A DNA stretch of 64,000 nucleotides from positions 2,221,405-2,285,404 of the forward strand of contig NZ_CP093397.1 in the NCBI RefSeq assembly GCF_029027585.1, written 5' to 3'. Positions within the stretch are counted from its first letter, which is position 1; each line of letters starts with the position of its first letter. A program made the position numbers and the translations under genes. Origin of the DNA: Sulfurimonas sp. Its GTDB lineage: Bacteria; Campylobacterota; Campylobacteria; Campylobacterales; Sulfurimonadaceae. The notes beneath the pieces were generated by a model, which saw only the letters and a program-made list of their open reading frames with translations, ran no database searches and had not been told where the DNA came from. Below are positions 18,650-27,542 of the stretch, one piece after another.

Positions 18650-19459
18650 ATGAAAAGCTCAATTCTCGATAGTATAAAATCTCTTCCTCCACTTTCAAAA
18701 ACAATAATAGATATAAATAAAGTTTATGCAGATGAAGAAGCTGGAATAGTTGATATGGCAAAAGCAATTGAGCATGACCCTATGATAATAGCAAACCTTT
18801 TAAAAGCAGCAAATTCTCCTCTTTATGGTTTTTCAAAAGATATAAAAAATGCAGCCCAAGCTGTGAGTCTTTTTGGTATGAGTATGACTCGTTCTATCGC
18901 TTTGGGAAATGCTGTTCGCAAGCTTTTAAATGTTGATATGCAACCTTATGGCGTTACATCAGAAGAGTTTGCAGATATTTCAACTCAGCAATCTGCACTA
19001 ATGCTTAGTTGGTATAACCGTTTAGATAAGACTAAAGCAGATAAGCTTTATCTTGCAACACTTCTTCAAGAAACAGGAAAGATACTTATAGCTAGTGATG
19101 TAATAGAGGATGATGAAACTATAAGTTTTGCATCTGAGATAGAAACAACTAATAACATTGCTATGGTTGAGAAATCTTATGTTGAAATGACTACTGCAGA
19201 AGTTACAGCCATTGTTTTTGAACATTGGGGATTTAATAGTGATTTTATTGAAATGATTAAATATTCAGACACTCCCGCATCTGCCCCTGAGTCTATAAGG
19301 GAATATGCAACAGCACTTCATATCATAAAAACAGTAGTTCCTGTAAATAAGCCATTTTCTGAGGTTTCCATAAATTTTGGACTTAAAAAAGCTAGTGATG
19401 CTGGATATGACCATGAACTTTTAGAAGACGCTATTGATGATATGTTGGATGTACTATAG
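18650..19459 (+). CDS. HDOD-domain regulatory protein
   Basis: A 269-residue protein almost entirely made of one HDOD domain (HD-like but without a complete catalytic set). These proteins act in signalling, often in stress or cell-cycle control. Typical segments are SLPPLSKTIIDINKVYADEEAG at the start, EHDPMIIANLLKAANSPLYG (~45), and LFGMSMTRSIALGNAV. An AGGA site precedes the ATG. The stop codon is immediately followed by the polA ATG with no spacer, so the two are co-transcribed. Confidence 0.82.
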   Translation: MKSSILDSIKSLPPLSKTIIDINKVYADEEAGIVDMAKAIEHDPMIIANLLKAANSPLYGFSKDIKNAAQAVSLFGMSMTRSIALGNAVRKLLNVDMQPYGVTSEEFADISTQQSALMLSWYNRLDKTKADKLYLATLLQETGKILIASDVIEDDETISFASEIETTNNIAMVEKSYVEMTTAEVTAIVFEHWGFNSDFIEMIKYSDTPASAPESIREYATALHIIKTVVPVNKPFSEVSINFGLKKASDAGYDHELLEDAIDDMLDVL

Positions 19460-22177
19460 ATGTCTAAGGTAGTTACAGTCATAGATACTTTTGGTTTTTT
19501 CTTTCGTAGTTTTTACGCACTCCCTCAGCATCTTAAAAATAAAGAAGGCTTTCCAACAGGACTCCTAACAGGTTTTACAAATTTTATATCAACTTTACAA
19601 AAACAGCACGATAGTGACTATATTATCTTTGCAATCGATACAAAAGGTCCTACTTTTAGAAATGAGATAGACCCAAATTATAAAGCAAATCGTAAGCCTC
19701 CTCCAGAAGAGTTAAGTATGCAATTACCAATCGCAATAGAGTGGATAGAAAAAATGGGTTATAAGACTTTAGGCAAAGTTGGTTTTGAAGCCGATGACAT
19801 GATAGCAACAGTTGTAAAACTTGCAAAAGAAAAAGAGTATAAAGTTAGGGTGGTTTCTCACGATAAAGACCTTTACCAACTCATAGAAGATGATAAAGTA
19901 GTGGTTATAGATGCTATAAAAAGAAAAAATATGGATGAAGATGCTTGTTTTTTAAAGTACGGTGTAACTCCAAAACAGTTTACTGATTATCAATCAATTT
20001 TGGGAGATAGTGCAGATAATGTCCCTGGTGTAAAAGGGATAGGCAAGGTAGGAGCTGAAAAACTTTTAGTTATTTACAAAACGCTAGATGCAATCTATGC
20101 CAATATAGATGAGATTAAACCCCCAGGAGTGCAAAAGAAGCTTAGAGAGTCACATAAGTCAGCTTACATGTCAAAAGAGCTTGTAACGCTTAAAGATGAT
20201 GTAATGGATTCTATTGATTTTGAAGAGTATAAGATGGATGTTGAGAATCCATTTTTAAATATTTATGATGAACTTGTAAAGTATGAACTCAATGCAATTC
20301 TTAGAGTAATCCACGCTAAAAACATGGTGAGTGATGAAGTTAAGACACAAATTAGACAAGATGTAGAACAAGAAGTACAAAATAAGAACTTAGATTTTAA
20401 AGCAACGCTTATAACAGAAGTATCGCATCTACAAAAAGTCTTAGATTCTTTAACTCCAGATACTATTGTCGCTTTTGATACTGAAACAACAGGGCTTGAC
20501 TACGATAAAAACTCTTTAGTTGGTTTTAGTTTTTGTTTTAATGAAGAAGAAGCTTTTTATGTTCCTTTTGCTCACTTTTATCTAGGTGTATCTGATCAGA
20601 TTTCTAAAGAAGTTGTAGCATCTGCTATAAGAAAGATATTTAACTCTAAAGTTGTTGGGCATAACATCAAGTTTGACCTTCATTTTGTAACTAGGTTTTT
20701 AAATGAGAATGACTTAGATGTTTATGCCGATAGTATGATACTTGCATGGCTCATAAACTCAGAGAGTGCTTTAGGTCTTGACAAACTATCAGATAAACTT
20801 TTAAATCATAAAATGGTAGCCTTTAAAGATACAGTTAAAAAAGGTGAAACTTTTGCAAGTGTAGAGCTAGAAGATGCCACTAAGTATGCGGCTGAAGATG
20901 CATATATAACACTAAAACTGTTTTATCTTTTAAATGAAAAACTAGAACTCCAAGATGCCTCTCATCTGATAGACTACTCAAAAAAAGTAGAAGTTCCTTT
21001 TATTAAAACTTTACTAGAAATGGAAAAAGATGGCATAAGGGTTGATTCTTCTTTTTTAGAAGAGTTTTTAAAAGAGGTTAAAGTTACACTATCTAAGTTG
21101 ACCAAAGATATTTATGCTTTAGCTGGGAGTGAGTTTAATATAAATTCAACAAAACAACTAGGTGTTATACTCTTTGAGCATCTAGGACTTCCTGTTGGCA
21201 AAAAAACAAAAACAGGTTACTCTACCGATGAGAAGGTACTAAGTTCGCTAAAAGATAAACATGAGATAATTACTTCTCTTTTAGAGTATAGAGAAACATA
21301 TAAACTCTACTCTACTTACATAGAGCCACTTTTAAAACTATCAGCTTTAGATAAAGACTCTAGGATTCATACTTCTTTTGTTCAAACAGGAACGGCAACG
21401 GGAAGGTTAAGTTCAAAAAATCCAAATCTTCAAAACATACCTGCTAGAACTACTCAAGGTTTAAAAATAAGAGAAGCGTTTGTGGCATCTGAGGGTAAGA
21501 AGCTTATAGGCATTGATTATTCACAAATCGAGTTAAGACTTCTGGCTCACTACTCACAAGATAGTGTGTTAGTAGATGCTTTTAAAGCAGATAAAGACAT
21601 TCACTTGCAAACTGCCATAGCCCTTTTTGGAGAAGAAGAAGCACCTAAAAAAAGAGCAGTTGCTAAAACTGTAAACTTTGGACTTCTGTATGGTATGGGG
21701 CAAAAAAAACTATCTCAAACTCTTGGTATAACAACAAAAGAAGCTAAAGAGATAATCGAGAAGTATTTTGAGTCTTTTCCAACTGTTAAAACTTACTTTC
21801 GCTCTATTGTAGATAAATCAAAAGAGATGGGGTACATTGAAACCTTACTTAAAAGAAGAAGATACTTTGACTATGAAACGGCATCTCCTATGTTTAGAGC
21901 AGCTTATGACAGAGAGTCGGTTAATAGTGTGTTTCAAGGAAGTGCAAGTGACTTAATCAAACTTTCTATGAATGAGATAGCTAAGGTTATAAAAAGTGAA
22001 AGATTAAATGCAAAAATGCTTTTACAAATCCATGATGAACTTATCTTTGAAGTAGATGCTTCTCAAGCACAGATGCTAGGAGAGAAGTTCCAAAACATAA
22101 TGGAAAATATCTATGAGTTAAGTATTCCACTTAAAGCTAGTATGAATATTGGTGATAATTGGGGTGAACTGAAATAG
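19460..22177 (+). CDS. polA: DNA polymerase I
   Basis: A full-length 905-residue family A polymerase. The 5' nuclease domain (~1-290) has DSADNVPGVKGIG. The 3'-5' exonuclease domain (~320-500) keeps its catalytic VAFDTETTGLD, so proofreading is probably active, unlike some bacterial homologues. The polymerase domain (~510-905) has TATGRLSS, IGIDYSQIELRLLAHYS, FGLLYGMG and LLQIHDELIFEV. It repairs gaps and removes RNA primers. It abuts the HDOD gene with no gap. Confidence 0.96.
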   Translation: MSKVVTVIDTFGFFFRSFYALPQHLKNKEGFPTGLLTGFTNFISTLQKQHDSDYIIFAIDTKGPTFRNEIDPNYKANRKPPPEELSMQLPIAIEWIEKMGYKTLGKVGFEADDMIATVVKLAKEKEYKVRVVSHDKDLYQLIEDDKVVVIDAIKRKNMDEDACFLKYGVTPKQFTDYQSILGDSADNVPGVKGIGKVGAEKLLVIYKTLDAIYANIDEIKPPGVQKKLRESHKSAYMSKELVTLKDDVMDSIDFEEYKMDVENPFLNIYDELVKYELNAILRVIHAKNMVSDEVKTQIRQDVEQEVQNKNLDFKATLITEVSHLQKVLDSLTPDTIVAFDTETTGLDYDKNSLVGFSFCFNEEEAFYVPFAHFYLGVSDQISKEVVASAIRKIFNSKVVGHNIKFDLHFVTRFLNENDLDVYADSMILAWLINSESALGLDKLSDKLLNHKMVAFKDTVKKGETFASVELEDATKYAAEDAYITLKLFYLLNEKLELQDASHLIDYSKKVEVPFIKTLLEMEKDGIRVDSSFLEEFLKEVKVTLSKLTKDIYALAGSEFNINSTKQLGVILFEHLGLPVGKKTKTGYSTDEKVLSSLKDKHEIITSLLEYRETYKLYSTYIEPLLKLSALDKDSRIHTSFVQTGTATGRLSSKNPNLQNIPARTTQGLKIREAFVASEGKKLIGIDYSQIELRLLAHYSQDSVLVDAFKADKDIHLQTAIALFGEEEAPKKRAVAKTVNFGLLYGMGQKKLSQTLGITTKEAKEIIEKYFESFPTVKTYFRSIVDKSKEMGYIETLLKRRRYFDYETASPMFRAAYDRESVNSVFQGSASDLIKLSMNEIAKVIKSERLNAKMLLQIHDELIFEVDASQAQMLGEKFQNIMENIYELSIPLKASMNIGDNWGELK

Positions 22178-22238
22178 AGTTGTTTTTCGTAATATTTTTT
22201 TATTTTTGATACAATATATAAAATATACAAGGCTTTCA

Positions 22239-22532
22239 ATGAATTATAATTTTGAATGGGATCCAACAAAAGCAAAAAGTAATTTATCTAAACATAACAT
22301 TAGCTTTGAAGATGCAACCTCAATTTTTAAAGACAAGAATTCAATTTCGCTCTTTGATGAAAGCCATAGCGAAGATGAAGAACGATGGGCCACTATTGGA
22401 TTAGATGTGAAAACCAGAACACTTGTTGTTGTTCACACTTATATTTCAGTAAATGAAAAGACTTATAATATAAGAATTATAAGTGCAAGAAAAGCAACAA
22501 AAAAAGAAATAAAATTTTACAATGAAGGATAA
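22239..22532 (+). CDS. brnT: BrnT-family ribonuclease toxin
   Basis: A 97-residue toxin of the type II BrnT/BrnA system, with a compact RelE-like fold that cleaves RNA. Family-typical motifs are FEWDPTKAKSNLSKHNISFEDA at the start, the central ERWATIGL, and the C-terminal IRIISARKATKKE. The start at 22239 matches the usual BrnT N-terminus better than an ATG 33 nt upstream. brnA begins 4 nt after its stop. Confidence 0.88.
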   Translation: MNYNFEWDPTKAKSNLSKHNISFEDATSIFKDKNSISLFDESHSEDEERWATIGLDVKTRTLVVVHTYISVNEKTYNIRIISARKATKKEIKFYNEG

Positions 22533-22536
22533 GCAA

Positions 22537-22746
22537 ATGCAAAAAGAATATGATTTTTCAAAAGGCACAAGAGGAAAGTTTTATAAAAAAAATGTAAATT
22601 TTCACTTACCAATATATTTAGATTCAGAACTTGAAGATTTTATAAATAAAATTGCTAATGAGAGAAATACAACTGTTACTCAAGTTGTAAACAATTTACT
22701 ATTCAAAGACAAAGAGCTTATCGAACTAACAAGGGCTGAAGTCTAG
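22537..22746 (+). CDS. brnA: BrnA-family antitoxin
   Basis: A 69-residue antitoxin with a ribbon-helix-helix-type DNA-binding end: NFHLPIYLDSELEDFINKIA, then NTTVTQVVNNLL. BrnA binds BrnT and represses the operon. The start at 22537 is chosen because AAGGA lies 6 nt upstream; an ATG at 22522, inside brnT, is less likely. It completes the BrnT/BrnA module, which sits between polA and the TIR-like gene. Confidence 0.82.
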   Translation: MQKEYDFSKGTRGKFYKKNVNFHLPIYLDSELEDFINKIANERNTTVTQVVNNLLFKDKELIELTRAEV

Positions 22747-22863
22747 CAAAACATAATAATGAGTGTTATGTAAGTTTTTGAACAATTAATTATTATAATT
22801 AAAATAATGTAAAAGTATGACAAATCATAATACTTAATATTTAACGAAATAATAGGAGTAAAA

Positions 22864-23673
22864 ATGGATACATGTTTTATAATTCAGCCTTTTGATGGAG
22901 GGCCATTTGATAAAAGATACCTTGATGTAATTAAGCCAACTATTGAAAAATGTGGACTAGAACCATATAGAGTAGATGAAGACCATCACTCAAGTATACC
23001 AATTAATGATATTGAAGATAAAATAAAGAGTTCATTAATTTGTCTTGCAGATATAACTTTAGATAATCCTAATGTATGGTACGAATTAGGTTATGCTATT
23101 TCTGCGAATAAACCAGTAATTATGATTTGTTCAAAGGATAGAAAAACTAAATTTCCATTTGATGTACAACATCGAAAAATAATAACATATTCAACTGAAT
23201 CCTTACAAGATTTTGAAAAATTAACAAAAGATATCGAGAATAGAGCTAAAGCAATTTTAGAGAAAAGGGAAATATTAATAAAAGTTTCATCAGAAAGTAT
23301 TGCTGATATTGAAGGTTTAGCTCAACATGAACTTATTACAATAGTTGCGATTGCAGAGAATTTAGCAAGTCCACAAGATAATGTATCATCATATACTATA
23401 AAAAATGATATAGAAAATAGTGGATTTACTAAAATGGCTGCTGTGATAGGATTACAAAATTTAGAAAGAAAAGATTTAATTTCAAATCAAGAATATCAAG
23501 ATTCTTATCAACATGATTCTTATATTGGTTATCAACTTACAAAAACAGGGTGGGATTGGATTATGAATAATCAAGAAAGATTTGAAATGAAAAAGCAACA
23601 ACCAATACAACCAATACAGCAAGTACAATCAGTACAAATAATAGATATTGACGAAGATGAAATACCGTTTTAG
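22864..23673 (+). CDS. TIR/deoxyribosyltransferase-like protein with winged helix and SSB-like acidic C-terminal tail
   Basis: A 269-residue three-part protein. Residues ~1-130 form a nucleotide-hydrolase-like fold of the TIR/nucleoside-deoxyribosyltransferase group: FIIQPF at the first strand, then LADITLDNPNVWYELGYA with E74 at the usual catalytic-Glu position, and PFDVQHRKIITY. Residues ~155-240 look like a winged helix. Residues ~243-260 are a Q/P-rich linker, and the last nine residues are DIDEDEIPF, matching the acidic protein-binding tip of bacterial SSB. TIR-like proteins of this kind usually consume NAD or nucleotides in phage defence (family knowledge). The SSB-like tail suggests docking to replication or repair enzymes, which is inference. 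It stands alone between two TA modules. Confidence 0.65.
   Translation: MDTCFIIQPFDGGPFDKRYLDVIKPTIEKCGLEPYRVDEDHHSSIPINDIEDKIKSSLICLADITLDNPNVWYELGYAISANKPVIMICSKDRKTKFPFDVQHRKIITYSTESLQDFEKLTKDIENRAKAILEKREILIKVSSESIADIEGLAQHELITIVAIAENLASPQDNVSSYTIKNDIENSGFTKMAAVIGLQNLERKDLISNQEYQDSYQHDSYIGYQLTKTGWDWIMNNQERFEMKKQQPIQPIQQVQSVQIIDIDEDEIPF
23599..23643 (+). repeat. Five degenerate 9-bp tandem repeats in the linker of the TIR-like gene
   Basis: Consecutive 9-nt units CAACCAATA, CAACCAATA, CAGCAAGTA, CAATCAGTA and CAAATAATA encode the Gln-rich linker before the acidic tail. The first two are identical and the rest drift. Because the unit is 9 nt, gain or loss of copies would change linker length without breaking the frame. 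Confidence 0.7.
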
Positions 23674-23835
23674 TCTAATAAAATCTTGCACACTTATAAA
23701 ATGCCTTTTTGCTTTTTATTGATAAAGTCAACCGTTTTCCATTCACTGCATGACTGGATAACTGGCACGCGGGTTGAATACCCACTTGCAAATTCGGTCT
23801 TAATATAGTACCATTAAAAGACTGAAGGAGATTTT

Positions 23836-24108
23836 ATGCAGTTAGTTAATGATATAAAACCAGTTACATATTTAAAAAATAGAGCAGCTGATGTGTTAAA
23901 ACACATAAATGAAACTCACCGACCGATGATTATCACGCAAAATGGTGAAGCTAAAGCTGTTATTCAAGATCCAAAAAGTTATGAAGATATGAAAAATGCA
24001 ATTTCTATTTTAAAACTTCTTTCTTTTGCCGAAGAAGATATTAAAAATGGAAACCTTCATAATGAAGAAGATGTATTTAGTTCGGTAGAAGAACTACTTA
24101 AAAAATGA
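23836..24108 (+). CDS. Phd/YefM-family antitoxin
   Basis: A 90-residue antitoxin of the Phd/YefM type. The N-terminus KPVTYLKNRAADVLKHINETHRPMIITQNGEAKAVIQD is the DNA- and dimer-forming domain. The acidic C-terminus wraps the toxin. It overlaps the toxin gene by 4 nt (ATGA at 24105-24108). A GAAGGAG ribosome-binding site precedes the ATG. Confidence 0.88.
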   Translation: MQLVNDIKPVTYLKNRAADVLKHINETHRPMIITQNGEAKAVIQDPKSYEDMKNAISILKLLSFAEEDIKNGNLHNEEDVFSSVEELLKK

Positions 24109-24434
24109 GTAAAACATATAAACTTCAATGGACAACAAATGCAAAAGATGACCTTTTGAATATTGTTGATTACATAAAAAAAGATAGCCCTCACAATGCT
24201 AATGAGATTTATTTAAAAATTAGAGCTAAAGCTAAAATAAGCAATTTTTTTCCTTTTAAAAGTCGAGTTGTACCTGAACTTCAAAAAGAAGGTATCACAC
24301 TGTATAGAGAAGTTATAACATCTCCTTGGAGAATTATATATAAAGTTGGAAATGACACCGTTTATATAATGGCTATATTAGATTCAAGGCAAAATGTTGA
24401 AGAATTGCTGCTACAAAAACTGCTAAAAGCTTAA
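24105..24434 (+). CDS. RelE/ParE-family toxin
   Basis: A 109-residue toxin of the RelE/ParE fold. Typical segments are LQWTTNAKDDLLNIVDYIKKDSP, the middle FPFKSRVVPEL, and the C-terminal YREVITSPWRIIYKV ... VYIMAILDSRQN. The Arg-rich centre and the final DSRQN are more ParE-like than RelE-like, so gyrase or ribosome could be the target. It is preceded by its Phd-type antitoxin and converges on the flagellar fhlB-like gene. Confidence 0.87.
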   Translation: MSKTYKLQWTTNAKDDLLNIVDYIKKDSPHNANEIYLKIRAKAKISNFFPFKSRVVPELQKEGITLYREVITSPWRIIYKVGNDTVYIMAILDSRQNVEELLLQKLLKA

Positions 24435-24463
24435 ATACTACTGCCGCAACTATATTTGTTGTT

Positions 24464-24715
24464 TTACTTTTTCTTTGATACCTTATAAATAAAACTAAAA
24501 ACCTCTGCTACTGCTTTATACAGTTCTGCTGGGACTTCTTTGTCTAGTTCTACTTTTGAGAGAAGCTCGATGAGGTCTTCATCTTTTTTTATGGGTAAGT
24601 TATGAAGCTCGGCAATTTTGATGATGTTTTGTGCAGCTTCACCTTTTCCTTTTGCTATAACACGAGGTGCGGATTCTTTGTCTTTGTTATATCTAAGTGC
24701 GGCTGCTTTTTTCAT
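24464..24715 (-). CDS. FhlB/FlhB C-terminal-domain protein (type III export switch homologue)
   Basis: An 83-residue stand-alone homologue of the cytoplasmic end of FlhB/YscU: AAALRYNKDKESAPRVIAKGKGEAAQ, IKIAELHNLPIKKDEDLIELL, and VPAELYKAVAEVFSFIYKV. The autocleavage NPTH site of true FlhB is absent, as usual in these short FhlB-like proteins. It starts inside the stop of the FliK-like gene (ATGA overlap) once that gene is read in its corrected frame, which supports a flagellar role. Confidence 0.85.
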   Translation of the reverse strand: MKKAAALRYNKDKESAPRVIAKGKGEAAQNIIKIAELHNLPIKKDEDLIELLSKVELDKEVPAELYKAVAEVFSFIYKVSKKK

Positions 24716-26318
24716 GCTTTTACCTCAAAACCTATGTGGATAGCTTTTGTTTGGCTCTCATAAGGCGATATAGGTGTTTTTTTACTAGCATCTAGTATGC
24801 GAATTTCTCTTGGTGTTATGTTAGCATCTATCAAACCTGAGCGAAGAACATTGATATTCTCTTTTATGATTTTTGAAACTCTATATTATCAGAGTGTATT
24901 TTAATGTTGATTTGGTTTTTTTCATATAAAACCAAACGCAGACTTAACTCCCCATACTCTTTTAGTTTCAACTCTATATCACAGTAAAACCTATCATCTT
25001 CATCTCTTTTAATATTAAGACTACCTTCTTCTAAAGCATCCCAGGAAAAAGGAAGATATAAAGAGGATGAATTTGAGAGGTGTGAAACTAACTGATGATA
25101 ATCAATCTGAAGAGATAATTTATCTATATGTTTTAAAACTTCACTTTGGTTTGTTAGTGGTGACTTAGATATTTCTTCACCTGTTTTTAACAAAACAGAC
25201 TTTAAATCATTTACTACTATCTCTTTTACATTTGTAGATGATGAAAGTTTTTGTGGGGTGTCAAGAGTTGTTAGTTTATTTAAAAGAACTTTCGTATCTT
25301 TTGAAAAGAGAGTATCAGACTTTTCTATGGCATTTTCTAGTGGTAAAATGGCACTTTTTATCTCTTGTGGTATTTTTGTTTGTGTTAGTTGTTCAAGTGA
25401 GGTATTTGGAAGAATTTTTAAAATCTTACTTAGAGCATCAAAAAGACCTTTGGCTTCTGGAACTTGACTTTTTGTTAGTTGTGGTAAAAGTTGTACAATG
25501 CTCTCTTGTATAGATGCTACTTTAAAATTTTCTGGTGTTAAAACCTTTGGTGATATTGTGTGTTGAAGTTTTTCTAAGATTTTTGAAAATTCTTTTGTAG
25601 TAGTGATATCTTCACTTTTTAGATTTGTTTGCATTGTTTGGATGATTTTTTCTATTGTTTTTGCAACTTTATTTAATGCCTGTTTTTCATTAGGTAAGTT
25701 TTCCCTCAGCGGTGAAGTTGTTGTTAAAGATTTATTTGTAGCATTTTTTATAATTTCACTATTTAAAATCTCTTTTATATGTTTATTTAAAACTTTTACA
25801 GGATAAATAGAACTTTTCTCAATACTTTTTAGTAAAGAGTTTAGGGTTTCTTTTAGTTGGACTTGAGGGTTTTGTACATTTTTAAGTTTTGATTCTAAAA
25901 AAATACCAGAGTTTGTGATTTTAGTTTTTAAGGCACTTTCACTTAATTGTTTTATATCTACAAGAAACTCTTTTAAAACTTTCTCTATTGGAAGTGGAGT
26001 TTTTTCTGTTGTTTGATTTTGTAGAGTTGATTTTAAAGAATTTAGTAAGTCTTTTATAGTTGAAGAGATAGTTCCTAGATTTTTTAAAGTTGGATTGTTT
26101 TTAACTAAATTTAAAATTGTTTTATCAGATGCTGAGTTTTTGGAACTTTCTTGAAGCAGGGAGTTTATGACTGATTTTAGGTCTTTACTTTGAGTTAAGA
26201 CTTCTAACTCTTTTGGAGAGGCACTTTTTAAGACCTCTTTTAAAGCCTTGTTTGTATTTGGTAATATAATATCAAGATGCTTATTATTTGAGATATTAAT
26301 CATTTTTAAGTATAGCAT
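24712..26318 (-). pseudogene. FliK-like flagellar hook-length control protein, broken by one missing base near its end
   Basis: The frame from 26318 encodes a long, low-complexity Ser/Thr/Lys/Leu-rich protein ending in a FliK-C-like beta domain (LPFSWDALEEGSLNIKRDEDDRF ... YGELSLRLVLYEK). It stops at 24864 after EFQKS. The T5 run at 24870-24874 (A5 on the coding strand) explains this. With six, the text continues QKIIKENINVLRSGL, ITPREIRILDAS and GFEVKA, and stops overlapping the fhlB-like ATG by 4 nt. The restored protein is ~535 residues. FliK measures hook length and switches export specificity. Sequencing error is likely. Confidence 0.7.
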
Positions 26319-26333
26319 CTATATAATGGCATT

Positions 26334-27539
26334 ATGTTAAAACAGTATAAAGAAGCCATAGAGAAGAGCAATATAATTTCCAAAACTGATATGGAAGGAA
26401 TAATCACTTTTGTTAATGATGAGTTTTGTAAAATTTCTGGATATTCACAAGAAGAGCTAGTTGGTCAAAATCATAATATTGTAAGACATCCAGATGTAGA
26501 TGTATCAACATTTAAAATACTTTGGGACACAGTAAAAGCTAAAAGAATATATAAAGATACTGTAAAAAATAGAGCAAAAGATGGTTCTACCTTTTATGTA
26601 AATACAACAGTTATCCCCATTCTTGATGAAGATGACAATATAGCAGAGTTTATAGCTATAAGGTACGATGTAACTAAGGAAGTTTTTTACAAAGAAGAGT
26701 TACAAAAAAAAGAAAAAGAACTTGAAGAGTTAAATAAAACCTTAGAAAAAAGAGTTCAAGAAAAAACAAAAGAACTAGAAGAGTTAAACAAAACGCTAGA
26801 GATTCGTGTAAAAGATGAAATATCTAAAAATGAACAAAAGCAAAAAGTTATGTTTTGGCAGTCAAGATTGGCATCTCTTGGTCAGATGCTAGCAAATATT
26901 GCACATCAATGGCGACAACCATTAACAGAGTTAAATCTAAGTAACTTCAATATGAAAAAATCAGCATTATCTGATGATGAAGAAAAGTTTTTGCAGTATT
27001 ACGCAGAGAGTAAAGTCATTATAAATAATATGTCAAAAACCATAGATGATTTTACAAACTTTTTTAGACCACAAAAAGAGAAGCATCCTTTTAATGTAAG
27101 TGATAGTATAAATGAATCTCTGACTCTTTTAGAAAAAATCTTAAAAGTAGAGATGATAAGTATAAAAAAAGATTTTATAGACTTAGAAGTTCTTGGCATC
27201 TCGAATGAGTTAACTCAAGTTATCATAAACCTTATAAAAAACTCAACAGACTCGTTTGTAAGTAAAGGCATCTTAATTCGTGAGATAAATATAAAAACAA
27301 CAAAAGATAAAAATTTTGCTTATATTGAGATTCAAGATAATGCAGGTGGCATAGAAAGTAAAAATTTAGAAAAGATATTTGAGCCATACTTCACTACTAA
27401 ACATCAAAGTAGGGGAACAGGACTTGGTCTTTTTATGTCAAAAATGATTTGTGAGCAAGGTTTAGATGGTTATATGGGTGTGAGTTCTAAAAAAGGTTTA
27501 ACAACCTTCAGCATTAAAATTCCTCTGATTAAGTCTTAA
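26334..27539 (+). CDS. PAS-domain sensor histidine kinase (soluble)
   Basis: A 401-residue kinase without membrane helices. A PAS domain at ~10-125 (ISKTDMEGIITFVNDEF, GYSQEELVGQNHNIVRHPD) resembles the Aer-type flavin or redox sensors. A coiled coil follows, built from two near copies of KELEELNKTLE (~125-180). The phospho-His box is ANIAHQWRQPL (~190). The ATPase domain has NLIKNSTDSF, IQDNAGGI and GTGLGLFMSKM. It is 3 nt from the response regulator downstream. A TATAAT ends 6 nt before the ATG, so the mRNA may be leaderless. Confidence 0.88.
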   Translation: MLKQYKEAIEKSNIISKTDMEGIITFVNDEFCKISGYSQEELVGQNHNIVRHPDVDVSTFKILWDTVKAKRIYKDTVKNRAKDGSTFYVNTTVIPILDEDDNIAEFIAIRYDVTKEVFYKEELQKKEKELEELNKTLEKRVQEKTKELEELNKTLEIRVKDEISKNEQKQKVMFWQSRLASLGQMLANIAHQWRQPLTELNLSNFNMKKSALSDDEEKFLQYYAESKVIINNMSKTIDDFTNFFRPQKEKHPFNVSDSINESLTLLEKILKVEMISIKKDFIDLEVLGISNELTQVIINLIKNSTDSFVSKGILIREINIKTTKDKNFAYIEIQDNAGGIESKNLEKIFEPYFTTKHQSRGTGLGLFMSKMICEQGLDGYMGVSSKKGLTTFSIKIPLIKS

Positions 27540-27542
27540 CTT

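Noticed and set aside
23763..23778. TGGCACGCGGGTTGAA resembles a sigma-54 promoter upstream of the Phd antitoxin
   Set aside because: The invariant GC at -12 is GA, and a toxin-antitoxin operon is not a usual sigma-54 target.
23763..23812. A GGTTGAATACCC stretch that looks like a tRNA T-arm
   Set aside because: No acceptor, D or anticodon arms can be drawn around it.
24105..24434. Calling the toxin strictly RelE
   Set aside because: The C-terminus is as much ParE-like; the target cannot be told from sequence.
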